Part shown: positions 37,765 to 46,834 of the stretch, piece after piece
Layout: every line of letters starts with the position of its first letter
How positions within the stretch are numbered: position 1 is the first letter of the stretch
Assembly: GCF_013112225.1 (NCBI RefSeq)
Contig: NZ_JABFHI010000003.1
Location: forward strand, 248,001 to 312,000
DNA: 64,000 nucleotides
Direction: 5' to 3'
Source: Vreelandella azerica
GTDB lineage: Bacteria > Pseudomonadota > Gammaproteobacteria > Pseudomonadales > Halomonadaceae
Notes under the pieces: model-generated
The model's database searches: none
What the model was told of the DNA's origin: nothing
The model's input: only the letters and a program-made list of their open reading frames with translations
Made by a program: the position numbers and the translations under genes

Positions 37765-38082
37765 ATGGTCCGCATTCCTACACATAGGCAGCCGACTCAT
37801 CCTGGCGAAATGCTGGTAGAGGAGTTCCTGCGTCCAATGCACATTACGCAGCGCCAGCTAGCAGATGCTATTCATGTTCCTTATCAAAGGGTTAATGAAC
37901 TAGTTAATCAGAAGCGTGGTATTACGCCTAGCACTGCGCTGCGTTTGGCTCGGTTCTTTGGTGTCTCAGCCGATTTCTGGTTGAACCTGCAAATCAGGTG
38001 GGATCTTTATAAGACGCAACAAGCCGAAGAAGATGAATTGGCGGAAATTCAAGATGTCACGCACTGGAAAAAGGTTGTTTAA
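37765..38082 (+). CDS. higA: HigA-type antitoxin (XRE family)
   Basis: A 105-residue antitoxin and repressor. The XRE helix-turn-helix is MHITQRQLADAIHVPYQRVNELVNQKRGITPSTALRLARFFG, preceded by the family PTHPGEMLVEEFL and followed by SADFWLNLQIRWDLYKTQ. It neutralises HigB and represses the operon in known systems. An AGGTGAAG site overlaps the end of higB. Confidence 0.93.
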   Translation: MVRIPTHRQPTHPGEMLVEEFLRPMHITQRQLADAIHVPYQRVNELVNQKRGITPSTALRLARFFGVSADFWLNLQIRWDLYKTQQAEEDELAEIQDVTHWKKVV

Positions 38083-38123
38083 CCCTACAATTTACGCAGC
38101 AAATCGACTCGTCGTTGGATACT

Positions 38124-38230
38124 GTCATTCCCGAATGGAGTAATCGGGAATCCACCTTGACCTTTCTCGCCAGAGCCTGAAACTCAAGGTCAACATGGAT
38201 TCCCGCTAAAAGCCTGCGGGAATGACGGGG
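38124..38230 (+). repeat. 107-base repeat, copy B (downstream of higBA)
   Basis: Near-identical to copy A (37274-37380) and in the same orientation, 42 bases after higA. The two copies bracket the toxin-antitoxin pair. The remaining bases to the next gene (38231-38399) show no gene; a palindrome ATGGCGCCAT lies at 38345-38354. Confidence 0.85.
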
Positions 38231-38399
38231 TGGTGAGTATGCGGGAATAACGAGCCCTCCCGTCGTTTGACTGTCTCAGAAATTACTTGGATATTTCGTC
38301 CGCTCGCTACACGGCCCAAGACGTACCGGGGTAAAAACTGGATAATGGCGCCATTCGCCAATGCAATGGCGCACCTCATTCCTTTATCCGGGACTCCGC

Positions 38400-40580
38400 A
38401 TGGAAATTAAAGTCAATTATCTCGATAACCTGCGTCTGGAAGCCAAGTTTGACGACTTCAGCGTTATCTCTGACCAGCCGATTCGCTATAAGGGCGATGG
38501 CTCGGCACCGGGGCCGTTTGATTACTTTCTGGCGTCGTCCGCCATGTGTGCGGCGTATTTCGTCAAGGTCTACTGTAATGCCCGGGGTATTCCCACCGAA
38601 AATATCCGCCTGTCCCAGAACAACATTGTCGACCCAGAAAACCGCTACAAGCAGATCTTCAAGATCCAGATCGAGCTGCCGGAGGATATTTCCGAGAAAG
38701 ACCGCCAGGGCATGTTGCGCTCGATTGACCGCTGCACGGTGAAAAAGGTGGTGCAGACCGGGCCAGAGTTTGTCATCGAGACGGTCGATAATATCGACGA
38801 GGACGCCCAGGCGCTGCTGATGGGCGCCCCAGAAGGTGGCGAGACCTATATCGAAGGCAAGGACAAGCCGCTGGAAGAGACCATCGCCACCATGAGTGGC
38901 CTGCTGGCCGACCTGGGCATGAAAATCGAGATTGCTTCCTGGCGCAACATCGTGCCCAACGTCTGGTCGTTGCATATTCGTGATGCGGCGGCGCCCATGT
39001 GCTTTACCAACGGCAAGGGCGCGACCAAGGAAGCCGCGCTGTGTTCGGCGTTGGGCGAGTTTATCGAGCGCCTGAGCTGTAACTTCTTCTATAACGATCA
39101 GTATTTCGGGCCGGAGATCGCGGGCAGTGAGTTTGTCCACTACCCCAAGGAGCGCTGGTTTCAACCAGGGCCGAATGATGAACTGCCGGAAGGGCTGCTG
39201 GATGAGCACTGTCTGGCGATCTACAACCCGGAAGGCGAGCTGCGCGGCTCGCACCTGATCGATACCAATTCCGGCCGCGCCGACCGTGGGATTGTCGCGC
39301 TGCCGTTTACCCGCCAATCCGATGGCGAGACGGTGTATTTCCCCTCCAACCTGATCGAGAACCTGTTTCTCAGCAACGGTATGAGCGCGGGCAATACCCT
39401 GGCGGAAGCCGAGGTGCAGTGCCTGTCAGAGATTTTCGAGCGAGCGGTCAAGCGGGAAATTCTGGAGCAGGAACTGACCCTGCCTGATGTGCCCGCTGAA
39501 GTGCTGGCCCGCTACCTTGGCATCGTGGCAGGTATCGAGGCGCTTGAGGCCCAGGGCTTCCCGGTGCTGGTCAAGGATGCCTCCCTGGGCGGGCAGTTCC
39601 CGGTGATGTGCGTGACCCTGATGAACCCGCGTACCGGCGGGGTGTTTGCCTCTTTTGGCGCGCACCCAAGCTTTGAAGTGGCGCTGGAACGCAGCCTGAC
39701 CGAGCTGTTGCAGGGGCGCAGTTTTGAAGGCCTGAACGATTTGCCGCTGCCGACCTTCAATTCCCAGACGGTCAGCGAGCCGAACAACTTCGTTGAGCAC
39801 TTTATTGATTCCGTGGGCGTGGTGTCCTGGCGCTTCTTCAGCGCCCGGGCGGATTTCGATTTCTGCGACTGGAATTTCTCCGGTTCCACTCAGGAAGAAG
39901 CGGACACCCTGTTCGGCATTTTTGAAGACCTTGAAGCCGAAGTCTATGTGGCCGTGCATGAAGACCTGGGGGCGCCAGTCTGCCGTATTCTGGTGCCGGG
40001 GTATTCAGAGGTCTACCCGCTGGAAGACTTGATCATGGATAACACCAACAAGGCGCTGGCGTTTCGTGAGGATATCCTCAATCTGCATCGCCTGGATGAT
40101 GAGCAGCTGGCAGCACTGCTGGAACGCCTGGAAGACAGCGAAGTGGATGAGCATAGCGATATCATCACCCTGATTGGCATCGAGTTTGATGAAAATACCG
40201 TCTGGGGCCAGCTGACCCTGCTGGAGCTTAAGCTGTTGATCCATCTGGCGCTTCAGGAGCATGAGGCGGCGCTGGAGTATGTGCAGATGTTCCTGCAGTA
40301 CAACGACAACACCGTTGAGCGCGGGCTTTTCTATCAGGCGGTAAATGCGGTGCTGGAAATTGTCCTTGATGATGAGCTGGCGCTGGAAGACTACCTGCCT
40401 AACCTGACACGCATGTTTGGTGAAGCCACCATGTCAGCAGTGGTGGGGTCGGTCGCGGGTGAGGTGCGCTTCTTTGGTCTGGAACCCACCAGCATGGCGC
40501 TGGAAGGGTTGGAGCGCCACCAGCGCCTGATCGAAAGCTATCAAAAACTCCATGCCGCGAGGGCAGCAAGGGCTAGCTGA
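38400..40580 (+). CDS. OsmC domain/YcaO domain fusion protein
   Basis: A protein of about 726 residues. The N-terminal OsmC-like domain (about 1-140: 'IRYKGDGSAPGPFDYFLASSAMCAAYFVKVYC') belongs to a thiol-redox family. The YcaO domain (about 165-560) has the ATP-binding elements of YcaO enzymes, including GATKEAALCSALGEFIERLS and EAEVQCLSEIFERAVKREIL. YcaO proteins use ATP to activate amide backbones or support ribosomal protein S12 methylthiolation (E. coli YcaO). A C-terminal helical region of about 150 residues follows. No precursor peptide gene is nearby, so a housekeeping role is more likely than peptide modification. I use the ATG at 38400. Confidence 0.85.
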   Translation: MEIKVNYLDNLRLEAKFDDFSVISDQPIRYKGDGSAPGPFDYFLASSAMCAAYFVKVYCNARGIPTENIRLSQNNIVDPENRYKQIFKIQIELPEDISEKDRQGMLRSIDRCTVKKVVQTGPEFVIETVDNIDEDAQALLMGAPEGGETYIEGKDKPLEETIATMSGLLADLGMKIEIASWRNIVPNVWSLHIRDAAAPMCFTNGKGATKEAALCSALGEFIERLSCNFFYNDQYFGPEIAGSEFVHYPKERWFQPGPNDELPEGLLDEHCLAIYNPEGELRGSHLIDTNSGRADRGIVALPFTRQSDGETVYFPSNLIENLFLSNGMSAGNTLAEAEVQCLSEIFERAVKREILEQELTLPDVPAEVLARYLGIVAGIEALEAQGFPVLVKDASLGGQFPVMCVTLMNPRTGGVFASFGAHPSFEVALERSLTELLQGRSFEGLNDLPLPTFNSQTVSEPNNFVEHFIDSVGVVSWRFFSARADFDFCDWNFSGSTQEEADTLFGIFEDLEAEVYVAVHEDLGAPVCRILVPGYSEVYPLEDLIMDNTNKALAFREDILNLHRLDDEQLAALLERLEDSEVDEHSDIITLIGIEFDENTVWGQLTLLELKLLIHLALQEHEAALEYVQMFLQYNDNTVERGLFYQAVNAVLEIVLDDELALEDYLPNLTRMFGEATMSAVVGSVAGEVRFFGLEPTSMALEGLERHQRLIESYQKLHAARAARAS

Positions 40581-40714
40581 TGTCACAATCCGGGCAGCCT
40601 GCTGTTTATGGTTGCCTGGAAGGGGTGATAGGTAATAAACCGTTATGTTGGCGGTGGCAGCGGGTATTTATCCGTGCCAATATTGAGTGATACGTGAACG
40701 AGAGGTTTCTTTTA

Positions 40715-40939
40715 ATGAATCTCCAGAAAATTGCAGACGAAGCGCTTCATCTGCCCAAAAAAGAACGAGCTCAGTTGGTTCAGCGCCTGGTGTTGAGTCT
40801 GGAGTCTCCTTCAGAGGAAGAGCTCAGGTCAGACTGGCTACTCGAAGCCGAAAGAAGGGGGGAAGAGCTCGACAACGGGTGGGTACAGGCTGTCTGCAGT
40901 GAGGATGTTCTAAGGAAGGCTCGAGCCCTGATCAAATGA
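40715..40939 (+). CDS. Addiction module antitoxin (unstable antitoxin family)
   Basis: A 74-residue protein with the pattern of small ParD-like antitoxins of the addiction-module (Unstab_antitox) family: 'ADEALHLPKKERAQLVQRLVLSLE' then an acidic C-terminal part ending in ARALIK. I use the ATG at 40715 with GAGAGG upstream; GTG at 40694 is in frame. The stop overlaps the toxin start by 4 bases. Confidence 0.85.
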   Translation: MNLQKIADEALHLPKKERAQLVQRLVLSLESPSEEELRSDWLLEAERRGEELDNGWVQAVCSEDVLRKARALIK

Positions 40940-41232
40940 AGTATTCCTTCCACCCGGCAGCGGAAGCCGAGTTTTTGGAATCTGTTGGTTATTACGAATC
41001 AAAAATTCCAGGGCTGGGCGGTGCCTTGATCGAGGAATTTGAGGCCCTTGCCAATCTAGTGGGTGAGTCACCATGCGCCTGGCAAGTTGAATTAAAGCCT
41101 GATATTCGCAGGGCACCGCTGCACAGGTTTCCGCTATCCATCGTTTACCGAGAGAAGCCGGATGGCTTTCAGGTTCTGGCGGTTGCCCATGATCGTCGAC
41201 GCCCTCAATATTGGCTTGAAAGGCTTAAGTGA
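40936..41232 (+). CDS. RelE/ParE family toxin
   Basis: A 98-residue RelE/ParE superfamily toxin. It has the typical N-terminal strand and helices (YSFHPAAEAEFLESVGYYESK, LGGALIEEFE), the core DIRRAPLHRFPLSIVYRE and the VLAVAHDRRRPQYW end. It overlaps the antitoxin by 4 bases. Known members poison gyrase or cleave mRNA; which applies here is not clear. Confidence 0.9.
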   Translation: MKYSFHPAAEAEFLESVGYYESKIPGLGGALIEEFEALANLVGESPCAWQVELKPDIRRAPLHRFPLSIVYREKPDGFQVLAVAHDRRRPQYWLERLK

Positions 41233-41362
41233 TAAGTCACTTCGTTACCGGGCTAGAAGGCACTTATCGACATTGCGTTTCGCCATTCTTAGGTGGTTCA
41301 GGAAGACCTGGCATTGATGGTTTAAGAACCACATGCCCAAAGCCTAAAAAACATCCCGGTTC

Positions 41363-42628
41363 CTAACCAAAAAACCAGTAGCACACCAGAATGGCGGTGA
41401 TGATGCCTGCCGCATCGGCAAACAGGGCGCAGCCGAGGCCGTGGCGGATGCGCGTGATGCCGACGGCACCAAAGTACACCGCCAGTACGTAGAAGGTGGT
41501 TTCGGTGCTGCCCTGCATGGTGGCGGCAAGCAGGCCTGGGAAGCTGTCGACGCCGAAGGTGTCCATGGTTTCAATCATCATGGCGCGGGCGCCGCTGCCG
41601 GAAAGCGGTTTGACGAAAGCCGTGGGCAGGGCATCGACAAATTGGGTATCCCAGCCCACGCCTTCAATCAGCCAGCGAATAATGCTCAAGCCGCCATCCA
41701 GCACGCCGCTGGCGCGCAATACGCCCACCGCCACCAGCATGGCAATCAGGTAGGGGAGTAGCGTAATAGTGAAGCTGACGCCCTCCTTGGCACCTTCGAT
41801 AAAGGCATCGTAGACCTTGACCCCGCGCAGCGCGGCCACGCACAGAAACAGCATGACAATACTGAACAGCGTCAGGTTACCCACCAGGGTAGAGGCGGCG
41901 GCCAGCGCCTGAGCGGACATGCCGGCAAGTGTTGTCAGCAAGAGCCCCAGACTCAGAGCCGCGGCCAGCAGGTAGGCCAGGATGACCGGCTGCCAGAGTT
42001 TGATGCGTTGCACGATAGCTACCACCAGCAGCCCGGCCAGGCTGGAGGTACTGGTGGCCAGCAGAATAGGCAGGAAGACCAGCGTCGGGTCCTCAGCGCC
42101 CTGCTGGGCGCGATACATGAAGATGGTCACTGGCAACAGTGTCAGCGAGGATGTATTGAGCACCAGAAACAGAATCTGGGCGTTGCTGGCGGTATCGCGG
42201 CTGGGGTTGAGTTCCTGCAGGGAGTGCATTGCCTTAATGCCAATTGGCGTGGCGGCGTTATCCAGGCCAAGAATGTTGGCGGCAAAGTTCATGCTGATCA
42301 GCCCCATGGCGGGGTGGCCGGGCGGTACTTCAGGCATCAGGCGGCTGAACAGTGGGTCAAGCGCGCGCCCCAGCAGGCGGATCAGCCCAGCTTTTTCGGC
42401 TATCGACAGAAACCCCAGCCATAGGGTCATGGTGCCCAGCAGCACCAGAATGATATCCACGCTGACCCTGGCCATATCAAACAGCGACTGGACCAGGCGG
42501 GCGAAGACTTCATGATCACCGCCGATCAGCCATTGCCACAGCGAGGCGGCAAAGGCCGCGATAAAAAGCTTAACCAGATGCCGTTTAACATGGTGCCAAA
42601 GCGTCCTTGCGTGGATGAACAGGCTCAA
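41363..42628 (-). CDS. Nucleoside recognition (Gate) domain membrane protein, SpmA/SpmB-like fusion
   Basis: A 421-residue inner-membrane protein with about ten helices. It contains two Gate (nucleoside recognition) units: one around 'GLISMNFAANILGLDNAATPIGIKAM' in the first half and one around 'AFVKPLSGSGARAMMIETMDTFG...STETTFYVLAVYFGAVG' in the second. This matches fused spore-maturation SpmA/SpmB-type proteins found in many non-sporulating bacteria, whose transport substrate is unknown. It is about 30 bases downstream of lysO, on the same strand. Confidence 0.8.
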   Translation of the reverse strand: MSLFIHARTLWHHVKRHLVKLFIAAFAASLWQWLIGGDHEVFARLVQSLFDMARVSVDIILVLLGTMTLWLGFLSIAEKAGLIRLLGRALDPLFSRLMPEVPPGHPAMGLISMNFAANILGLDNAATPIGIKAMHSLQELNPSRDTASNAQILFLVLNTSSLTLLPVTIFMYRAQQGAEDPTLVFLPILLATSTSSLAGLLVVAIVQRIKLWQPVILAYLLAAALSLGLLLTTLAGMSAQALAAASTLVGNLTLFSIVMLFLCVAALRGVKVYDAFIEGAKEGVSFTITLLPYLIAMLVAVGVLRASGVLDGGLSIIRWLIEGVGWDTQFVDALPTAFVKPLSGSGARAMMIETMDTFGVDSFPGLLAATMQGSTETTFYVLAVYFGAVGITRIRHGLGCALFADAAGIITAILVCYWFFG

Positions 42629-42659
42629 TACGTATGCTAGGCCATTTTTTAGACGACAT

Positions 42660-43592
42660 TCACCCCGATAACGATAAAAAGAACAGAATCAGCGGTGGCG
42701 ACAGCAGGGACAGAATAAAGCCGCTGACCACGGCGACCGGTACGCAGGCCACGCCGCCATGCTGCTGAATCACCGGCAGGGTGAAGTCCATCGAGGTCGC
42801 GCCGCCATAGCCAATCGCCATGGCGGTGTAGCGGTGAATCACCAGAGGAATCAGGATAAAGGCCAGCAGCTCACGGGTCAGGTCGTTGAAAAACGCCACG
42901 CCACCCATCAAGGGGCCAAGCTGATCGCCAATCAGAATTGCCGAGAGCGAATACCAGCCAAAGCCAGCGGCCATGGCCAGGCCTTCGTTCCACGGTAAAC
43001 TCAGCAGCGGTGCCGCCGCCAGCCCCGCCAATAGTGAGCTGGCCCCCAGCGTTACCGCTATGCCAAGCCCCATGCGGTTCAGCAGGATCTGGCGCAGCGG
43101 CATGCCGGAGTTGCGCAGCTGGCAGCCAATCAGCGCCAGCAGTGCATACAGCACCCATTCCGCCAGGCGGTCAGCGGTATCAAACAAGATGTCGCCAACG
43201 GTTGGCCCCAAGAGCAGGCCGATAATGACGCCAGCGGCCACCACTGCCACCAGCAACAGCGAACCCTGCATGGCCGCCAGTTTGCTGGTGGGGGCGTCGT
43301 TGATGACTGGCGAGGTGCCTGCCTTGAGCTTGAGATGCCGTGATAGCCACCACAACGCCACCAGATTAAATAAAGTGGTCAGGGTAAACAGTAAAAGCGC
43401 TTTGCTGCCCAGAGCGGAAAGCTGGGAGGCCAGGTTTTCAAGCCCGGCAAGGCTGATGCCCATGAGCAGCAGGATGACGTACACCGAGCCATTGACGGCG
43501 TGATTGATAACCGCCTGCCAGCTTGGTTGGCGCACAGGCACCAGATAACCGAGCAGCAGCGGCAATAAAACGATAACGAGTCCGGAGAGCAT
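42660..43592 (-). CDS. lysO: LysO family lysine exporter
   Basis: A 310-residue protein with eight or more transmembrane helices. The C-terminal half has the LysO (YbjE, DUF340) signature: GFGWYSLSAILIGDQLGPLMGGVAFFNDLTRELLAFILIP, then GYGGATSMDFTLPVIQQHGG. LysO exports L-lysine and toxic analogues such as thialysine in E. coli. The stop-to-start gap to the DUF3108 gene is 3 bases, so they are probably co-transcribed. Confidence 0.85.
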   Translation of the reverse strand: MLSGLVIVLLPLLLGYLVPVRQPSWQAVINHAVNGSVYVILLLMGISLAGLENLASQLSALGSKALLLFTLTTLFNLVALWWLSRHLKLKAGTSPVINDAPTSKLAAMQGSLLLVAVVAAGVIIGLLLGPTVGDILFDTADRLAEWVLYALLALIGCQLRNSGMPLRQILLNRMGLGIAVTLGASSLLAGLAAAPLLSLPWNEGLAMAAGFGWYSLSAILIGDQLGPLMGGVAFFNDLTRELLAFILIPLVIHRYTAMAIGYGGATSMDFTLPVIQQHGGVACVPVAVVSGFILSLLSPPLILFFLSLSG

Positions 43593-43595
43593 AAA

Positions 43596-44336
43596 TCAGT
43601 CTGTGCTATCACCCAGTGAATTCAGCCGGGTGAGGGTGATATGGGTATTGCGCTTGCCATCTTTCTGGTAAAGCGCTTCGAGGATTAAGCCTGGGTAATC
43701 GGCATGAAAGCTGATACGCAGTTGGCGATCAGGTTTTTCGTTATCGAACAGTATCACAGACTGAGTATCAAATTCGCCAGCGGGCACCTTGAGGCGGTGG
43801 ATATCAGCCAGGTAGTAGCTGAAGTGCTCGTTGCGGCCACGGTGGTCGGCAAAATACATATCGCAGGGTGCCTGAACAGTACAGGTCTCGCTACCCGCGC
43901 GCCTGGCCAGGTCGATAATCGCGGTCTGTCGGTCCAGGACGGTAAGTTCGCTCGCCCTGAGCTGATAGCTATCACCGATACCGAGGACTGAATAACTGCT
44001 GTCATACATCAAGGAGTGCGTGTTGGCTTCATCGGCAGTAAAGCGGCTGCGTTCCTGGCCCCGTGCAATGGTGATGGAAAAGCGCATATCACTGAGCCAG
44101 TGCTGGCTTTCCTCGCTCAGCTGATGGGTAATGGTGGCACCTGGCCAGCCGCTCACTTCCAGACGATATTGGGCTTCAAAGGGGGCCAATGGCTGAAGAT
44201 CACCCTGCGTAGCGGTGTTGTCAGCCACGGCCAAGCCGCTAACCGGCGGCATCAGGAGCGCAGTACTAGCGATCAGGGCTTTCAGCCAGGATTTGGGTTG
44301 TGATGTCGATAACGTTGGGTTTTTAAGGGTTATCAT
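43596..44336 (-). CDS. Exported DUF3108 family protein
   Basis: A 246-residue protein with a signal peptide (about residues 1-38, hydrophobic LIASTALLMPPVSGLAVA). The mature part has the DUF3108 beta-rich layout (PFEAQYRLEVSGWPGATITHQLSEE near its start, LPAGEFDTQSVILF and ISFHADYPGLILEALY-like segments near its end). Function is unknown; the family is periplasmic. I use the ATG at 44336; a frame from 44408 adds a leader without signal character. Confidence 0.72.
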   Translation of the reverse strand: MITLKNPTLSTSQPKSWLKALIASTALLMPPVSGLAVADNTATQGDLQPLAPFEAQYRLEVSGWPGATITHQLSEESQHWLSDMRFSITIARGQERSRFTADEANTHSLMYDSSYSVLGIGDSYQLRASELTVLDRQTAIIDLARRAGSETCTVQAPCDMYFADHRGRNEHFSYYLADIHRLKVPAGEFDTQSVILFDNEKPDRQLRISFHADYPGLILEALYQKDGKRNTHITLTRLNSLGDSTD

Positions 44337-44456
44337 TAGGCGGCGTGTCTCTGAAGGAAGCGTGCATTCTGTTGTGAGCCTGTCAGGGGCCATTCGGTTC
44401 CTGATCAACTGCTAATAAAAAAGTGTTTTTAAAACGCGTATTTAAAAAATGTATCA

Positions 44457-45383
44457 TCAGTAGCCTTCCTGGCGGTTGATGGTGGCGACCTTTTCTCCCG
44501 CCTCAAAGGCGCGCAGGGTGTCGATCACCTGGTCGATGGCCTCATTCAGCGGGGTAGGGGCTGACATATGCGGGGTAATGATCACGTTAGGCTGCTGCCA
44601 CAGCGGGCTTTGTTCAGACAGCGGCTCTTCCGGGAACACATCCAGCAGGGCGCCGCGCAGATGGCCGTTATCGCCTAGCGCTTCCAGCAGGGCGTCATGG
44701 TCAAGCAGGGTTCCGCGTCCGGGGTTGATCAGGCTGGCGCCATCAGGCAGCAGCGCTAGACGCTCGGCGTTGATCAGGCCACGGGTGGCCGTTGTATCCG
44801 GCAGCAGTGTCACCAGCGTTTTCGACTGGCGCAATACATCGGCCAGGCCTTGCTCACCGTAATAGCAGCTGACACCGTCAATCTGCTTGGGCGAGCGGCT
44901 CCAGCCCAGCACCGGAAAACCATCGTGACTCAGCGCCTGGGCCACATGGGTGCCGATAGCGCCCAGGCCCAGAATGCCGACTGGCCAGTCGGCCTTGTCA
45001 GGCACTTCATGGGTCAGCCAGTGGGCCTTGGGCTGCTGGGCACGATAGCGGTCAAAGCTACGCTGAAAATGCAGCACGCCATAGCGCACGTAATCGGCCA
45101 TCAGCTCACCCATGCCCGCATCGCGCAGTTTAACGATAGGGACATTACCGGGCAGGCCAGGGGTATGCAGCAGATAGTCGACACCGGCGCCGAGGTTGAT
45201 GATCGCCTTGAGCTGGGTCTGCTCGCGCAGCAGTGATTCTGAAGGCTTCCAGACCGCCAGGTAATCAGCGTTGATGCGCTCTTCGGATGGAGCATCACTG
45301 GTGATGACCTGAGCGTCCGGGAAAGCGCTGGCGAGGGCGTTTTGCCAGCGTTGAGCGTCTTCGATATGTACCACTATTTTCAT
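44457..45383 (-). CDS. ghrA: D-isomer 2-hydroxyacid dehydrogenase (GhrA-like glyoxylate/hydroxypyruvate reductase)
   Basis: A 308-residue NAD(P)H-dependent reductase. The nucleotide-binding motif is VGILGLGAIGTHVAQAL (GxGxxG). The catalytic Arg lies in SLINPGRGTLLDHDAL, Glu in LDVFPEEPLSEQSPLW and His in NVIITPHMSAPT, the standard triad. Length and the 'INLGAGVDYLL' segment fit GhrA, which reduces glyoxylate and hydroxypyruvate. The ATG at 45383 has GGAG upstream. It is divergent from doeA. Confidence 0.88.
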   Translation of the reverse strand: MKIVVHIEDAQRWQNALASAFPDAQVITSDAPSEERINADYLAVWKPSESLLREQTQLKAIINLGAGVDYLLHTPGLPGNVPIVKLRDAGMGELMADYVRYGVLHFQRSFDRYRAQQPKAHWLTHEVPDKADWPVGILGLGAIGTHVAQALSHDGFPVLGWSRSPKQIDGVSCYYGEQGLADVLRQSKTLVTLLPDTTATRGLINAERLALLPDGASLINPGRGTLLDHDALLEALGDNGHLRGALLDVFPEEPLSEQSPLWQQPNVIITPHMSAPTPLNEAIDQVIDTLRAFEAGEKVATINRQEGY

Positions 45384-45543
45384 GTTGGCTCCGCTTTTTG
45401 TGTTAACGATGGTTTCGGTTTCTGAGGTGAATGGTTTTTTTGTCATAAAGGCTTTGACCCGCAACCAAGGTAGGGTGCTAGTATCGTCTCAAGACGACAT
45501 TGGCGGGCCTACTGCGGGGGTGGCCAGGTCGATCCGGTGGTCC

Positions 45544-45569
45544 GAAAAAGCGACGAGAGTCGCTTTTTC
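45544..45569 (+). promoter_or_regulatory. Terminator-like hairpin in the doeA leader
   Basis: GAAAAAGCGAC (45544-45554) pairs perfectly with GTCGCTTTTTC (45559-45569) around GAGA. The T5 run is inside the stem end, so it has the form of an intrinsic terminator. It lies 35 bases before the doeA start, inside the probable 5' leader. Attenuation of doeA is one reading; ending transcription from upstream is another. Confidence 0.6.
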
Positions 45570-45604
45570 GGTTCTTGGTGATCCCTTTGATAACGAGTTG
45601 CCCG

Positions 45605-46807
45605 ATGACGACTCAGGTTTCCCTGCCCTTCACACGTGAAGAGTACGCTAATCGGCTTTGGAAGGTGCGCGCTGAAATGGCAAGCCGCGGCATTGACGTT
45701 CTGATCGTTAGTGACCCTTCCAATATGGCCTGGTTGACCGGCTATGACGGCTGGTCTTTTTATGTGCATCAGTGTGTGCTCGTAGGTCTTGAAGGCGAGC
45801 CGGTTTGGTATGGCCGTCGTATGGATGCGAATGGCGCGCTGCGCACCTGCTGGATTGATCCGGAGAATATAACCTACTACCCGGATCACTATGTGCAGAA
45901 TCCTGACATGCACCCGATGGAGTATCTTGCCCAGTCCATCATGCCGGATCGCGGCTGGCATGAAGGGGTGGTCGGGATGGAAATGGATAACTACTACTTT
46001 TCTGCCAAGGCCTACCTGAGCCTGCTGCGTGAATTGCCTCATGCGCGCTTTATGGATGCCAACAGTCTGGTCAACTGGTGCCGGGCAATCAAATCTCCCC
46101 AGGAGATTGCCTACATGCGCTGTGCGGCCAAGATTGTTGAAGGCATGCATTCGCGTATTCTGGAAATGATTGAACCGGGTTTGCCAAAAAGCAAGCTGGT
46201 TTCTGAAATCTACCGGGTGGGTATCGAAGGTTATATTGATGACAACGGCAAGGTGTTTGGCGGTGATTATCCGGCCATCGTGCCCATGCTGCCCACCGGC
46301 AAGGATGCGGCAGCCCCTCACCTGACCTGGGATGACACGCCGTTTCGTGAAGGTGAAGGTACCTTCTTCGAGATTGCCGGTGTCTATAAACGCTACCATG
46401 CGCCTATGTCGCGGACGGTTTTCCTGGGTACGCCCCCTAAAGACTTTTTGCGCGCTGAATCGGCGCTACTGGAAGGCATCGAAAACGGTCTGGCCGTGGC
46501 TAAGCCTGGCAACCGCACGGCGGATATTGCCATGGCCCTGGGTTCGGCGATGGATAAATACGGCTTTGACCGCGGCGGCGCCCGCTGTGGTTACCCAATC
46601 GGGATTTCCTACCCGCCAGACTGGGGTGAGCGTACCATGAGTTTGCGCCCTTCAGACGAGTCTGAGCTACGGCCAGGCATGACGTTCCACTTCATGCCCG
46701 GGCTTTGGGTAGACGACTGGGGGCTGGAAATTACCGAAAGCATCCTGATTACCGAAGACGGCTGTGAAACGCTGGCGGATTTTCCGCGTCAGTTGTTCGT
46801 TAAATAA
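45605..46807 (+). CDS. doeA: Ectoine hydrolase DoeA
   Basis: A 400-residue enzyme of the M24 (creatinase/Xaa-Pro dipeptidase) fold. DoeA opens the ectoine ring to N-acetyl-L-2,4-diaminobutyrate in the first step of ectoine catabolism. Recognisable parts are the creatinase-like N-terminal domain (DVLIVSDPSNMAWLTGYDGWSFYVHQ) and the pita-bread domain with FFEIAGVYKRYHAPMSRTVFLG and MTFHFMPGLWVDDWGLEITESILI. The ATG at 45605 was chosen because upstream in-frame residues (from 45500) are unlike the family. doeB follows after 27 bases. Confidence 0.92.
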   Translation: MTTQVSLPFTREEYANRLWKVRAEMASRGIDVLIVSDPSNMAWLTGYDGWSFYVHQCVLVGLEGEPVWYGRRMDANGALRTCWIDPENITYYPDHYVQNPDMHPMEYLAQSIMPDRGWHEGVVGMEMDNYYFSAKAYLSLLRELPHARFMDANSLVNWCRAIKSPQEIAYMRCAAKIVEGMHSRILEMIEPGLPKSKLVSEIYRVGIEGYIDDNGKVFGGDYPAIVPMLPTGKDAAAPHLTWDDTPFREGEGTFFEIAGVYKRYHAPMSRTVFLGTPPKDFLRAESALLEGIENGLAVAKPGNRTADIAMALGSAMDKYGFDRGGARCGYPIGISYPPDWGERTMSLRPSDESELRPGMTFHFMPGLWVDDWGLEITESILITEDGCETLADFPRQLFVK

Positions 46808-46834
46808 CTTTCTATCAGTGAACAAGGAAATACC

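Noticed and set aside
38376..39317. A 313-codon open frame opposite the OsmC-YcaO gene.
   Set aside because: Antisense shadow with no recognisable motif; the + strand protein is clear.
45509..46399. A 296-codon open frame opposite doeA.
   Set aside because: Antisense to a strongly conserved enzyme; no independent support.
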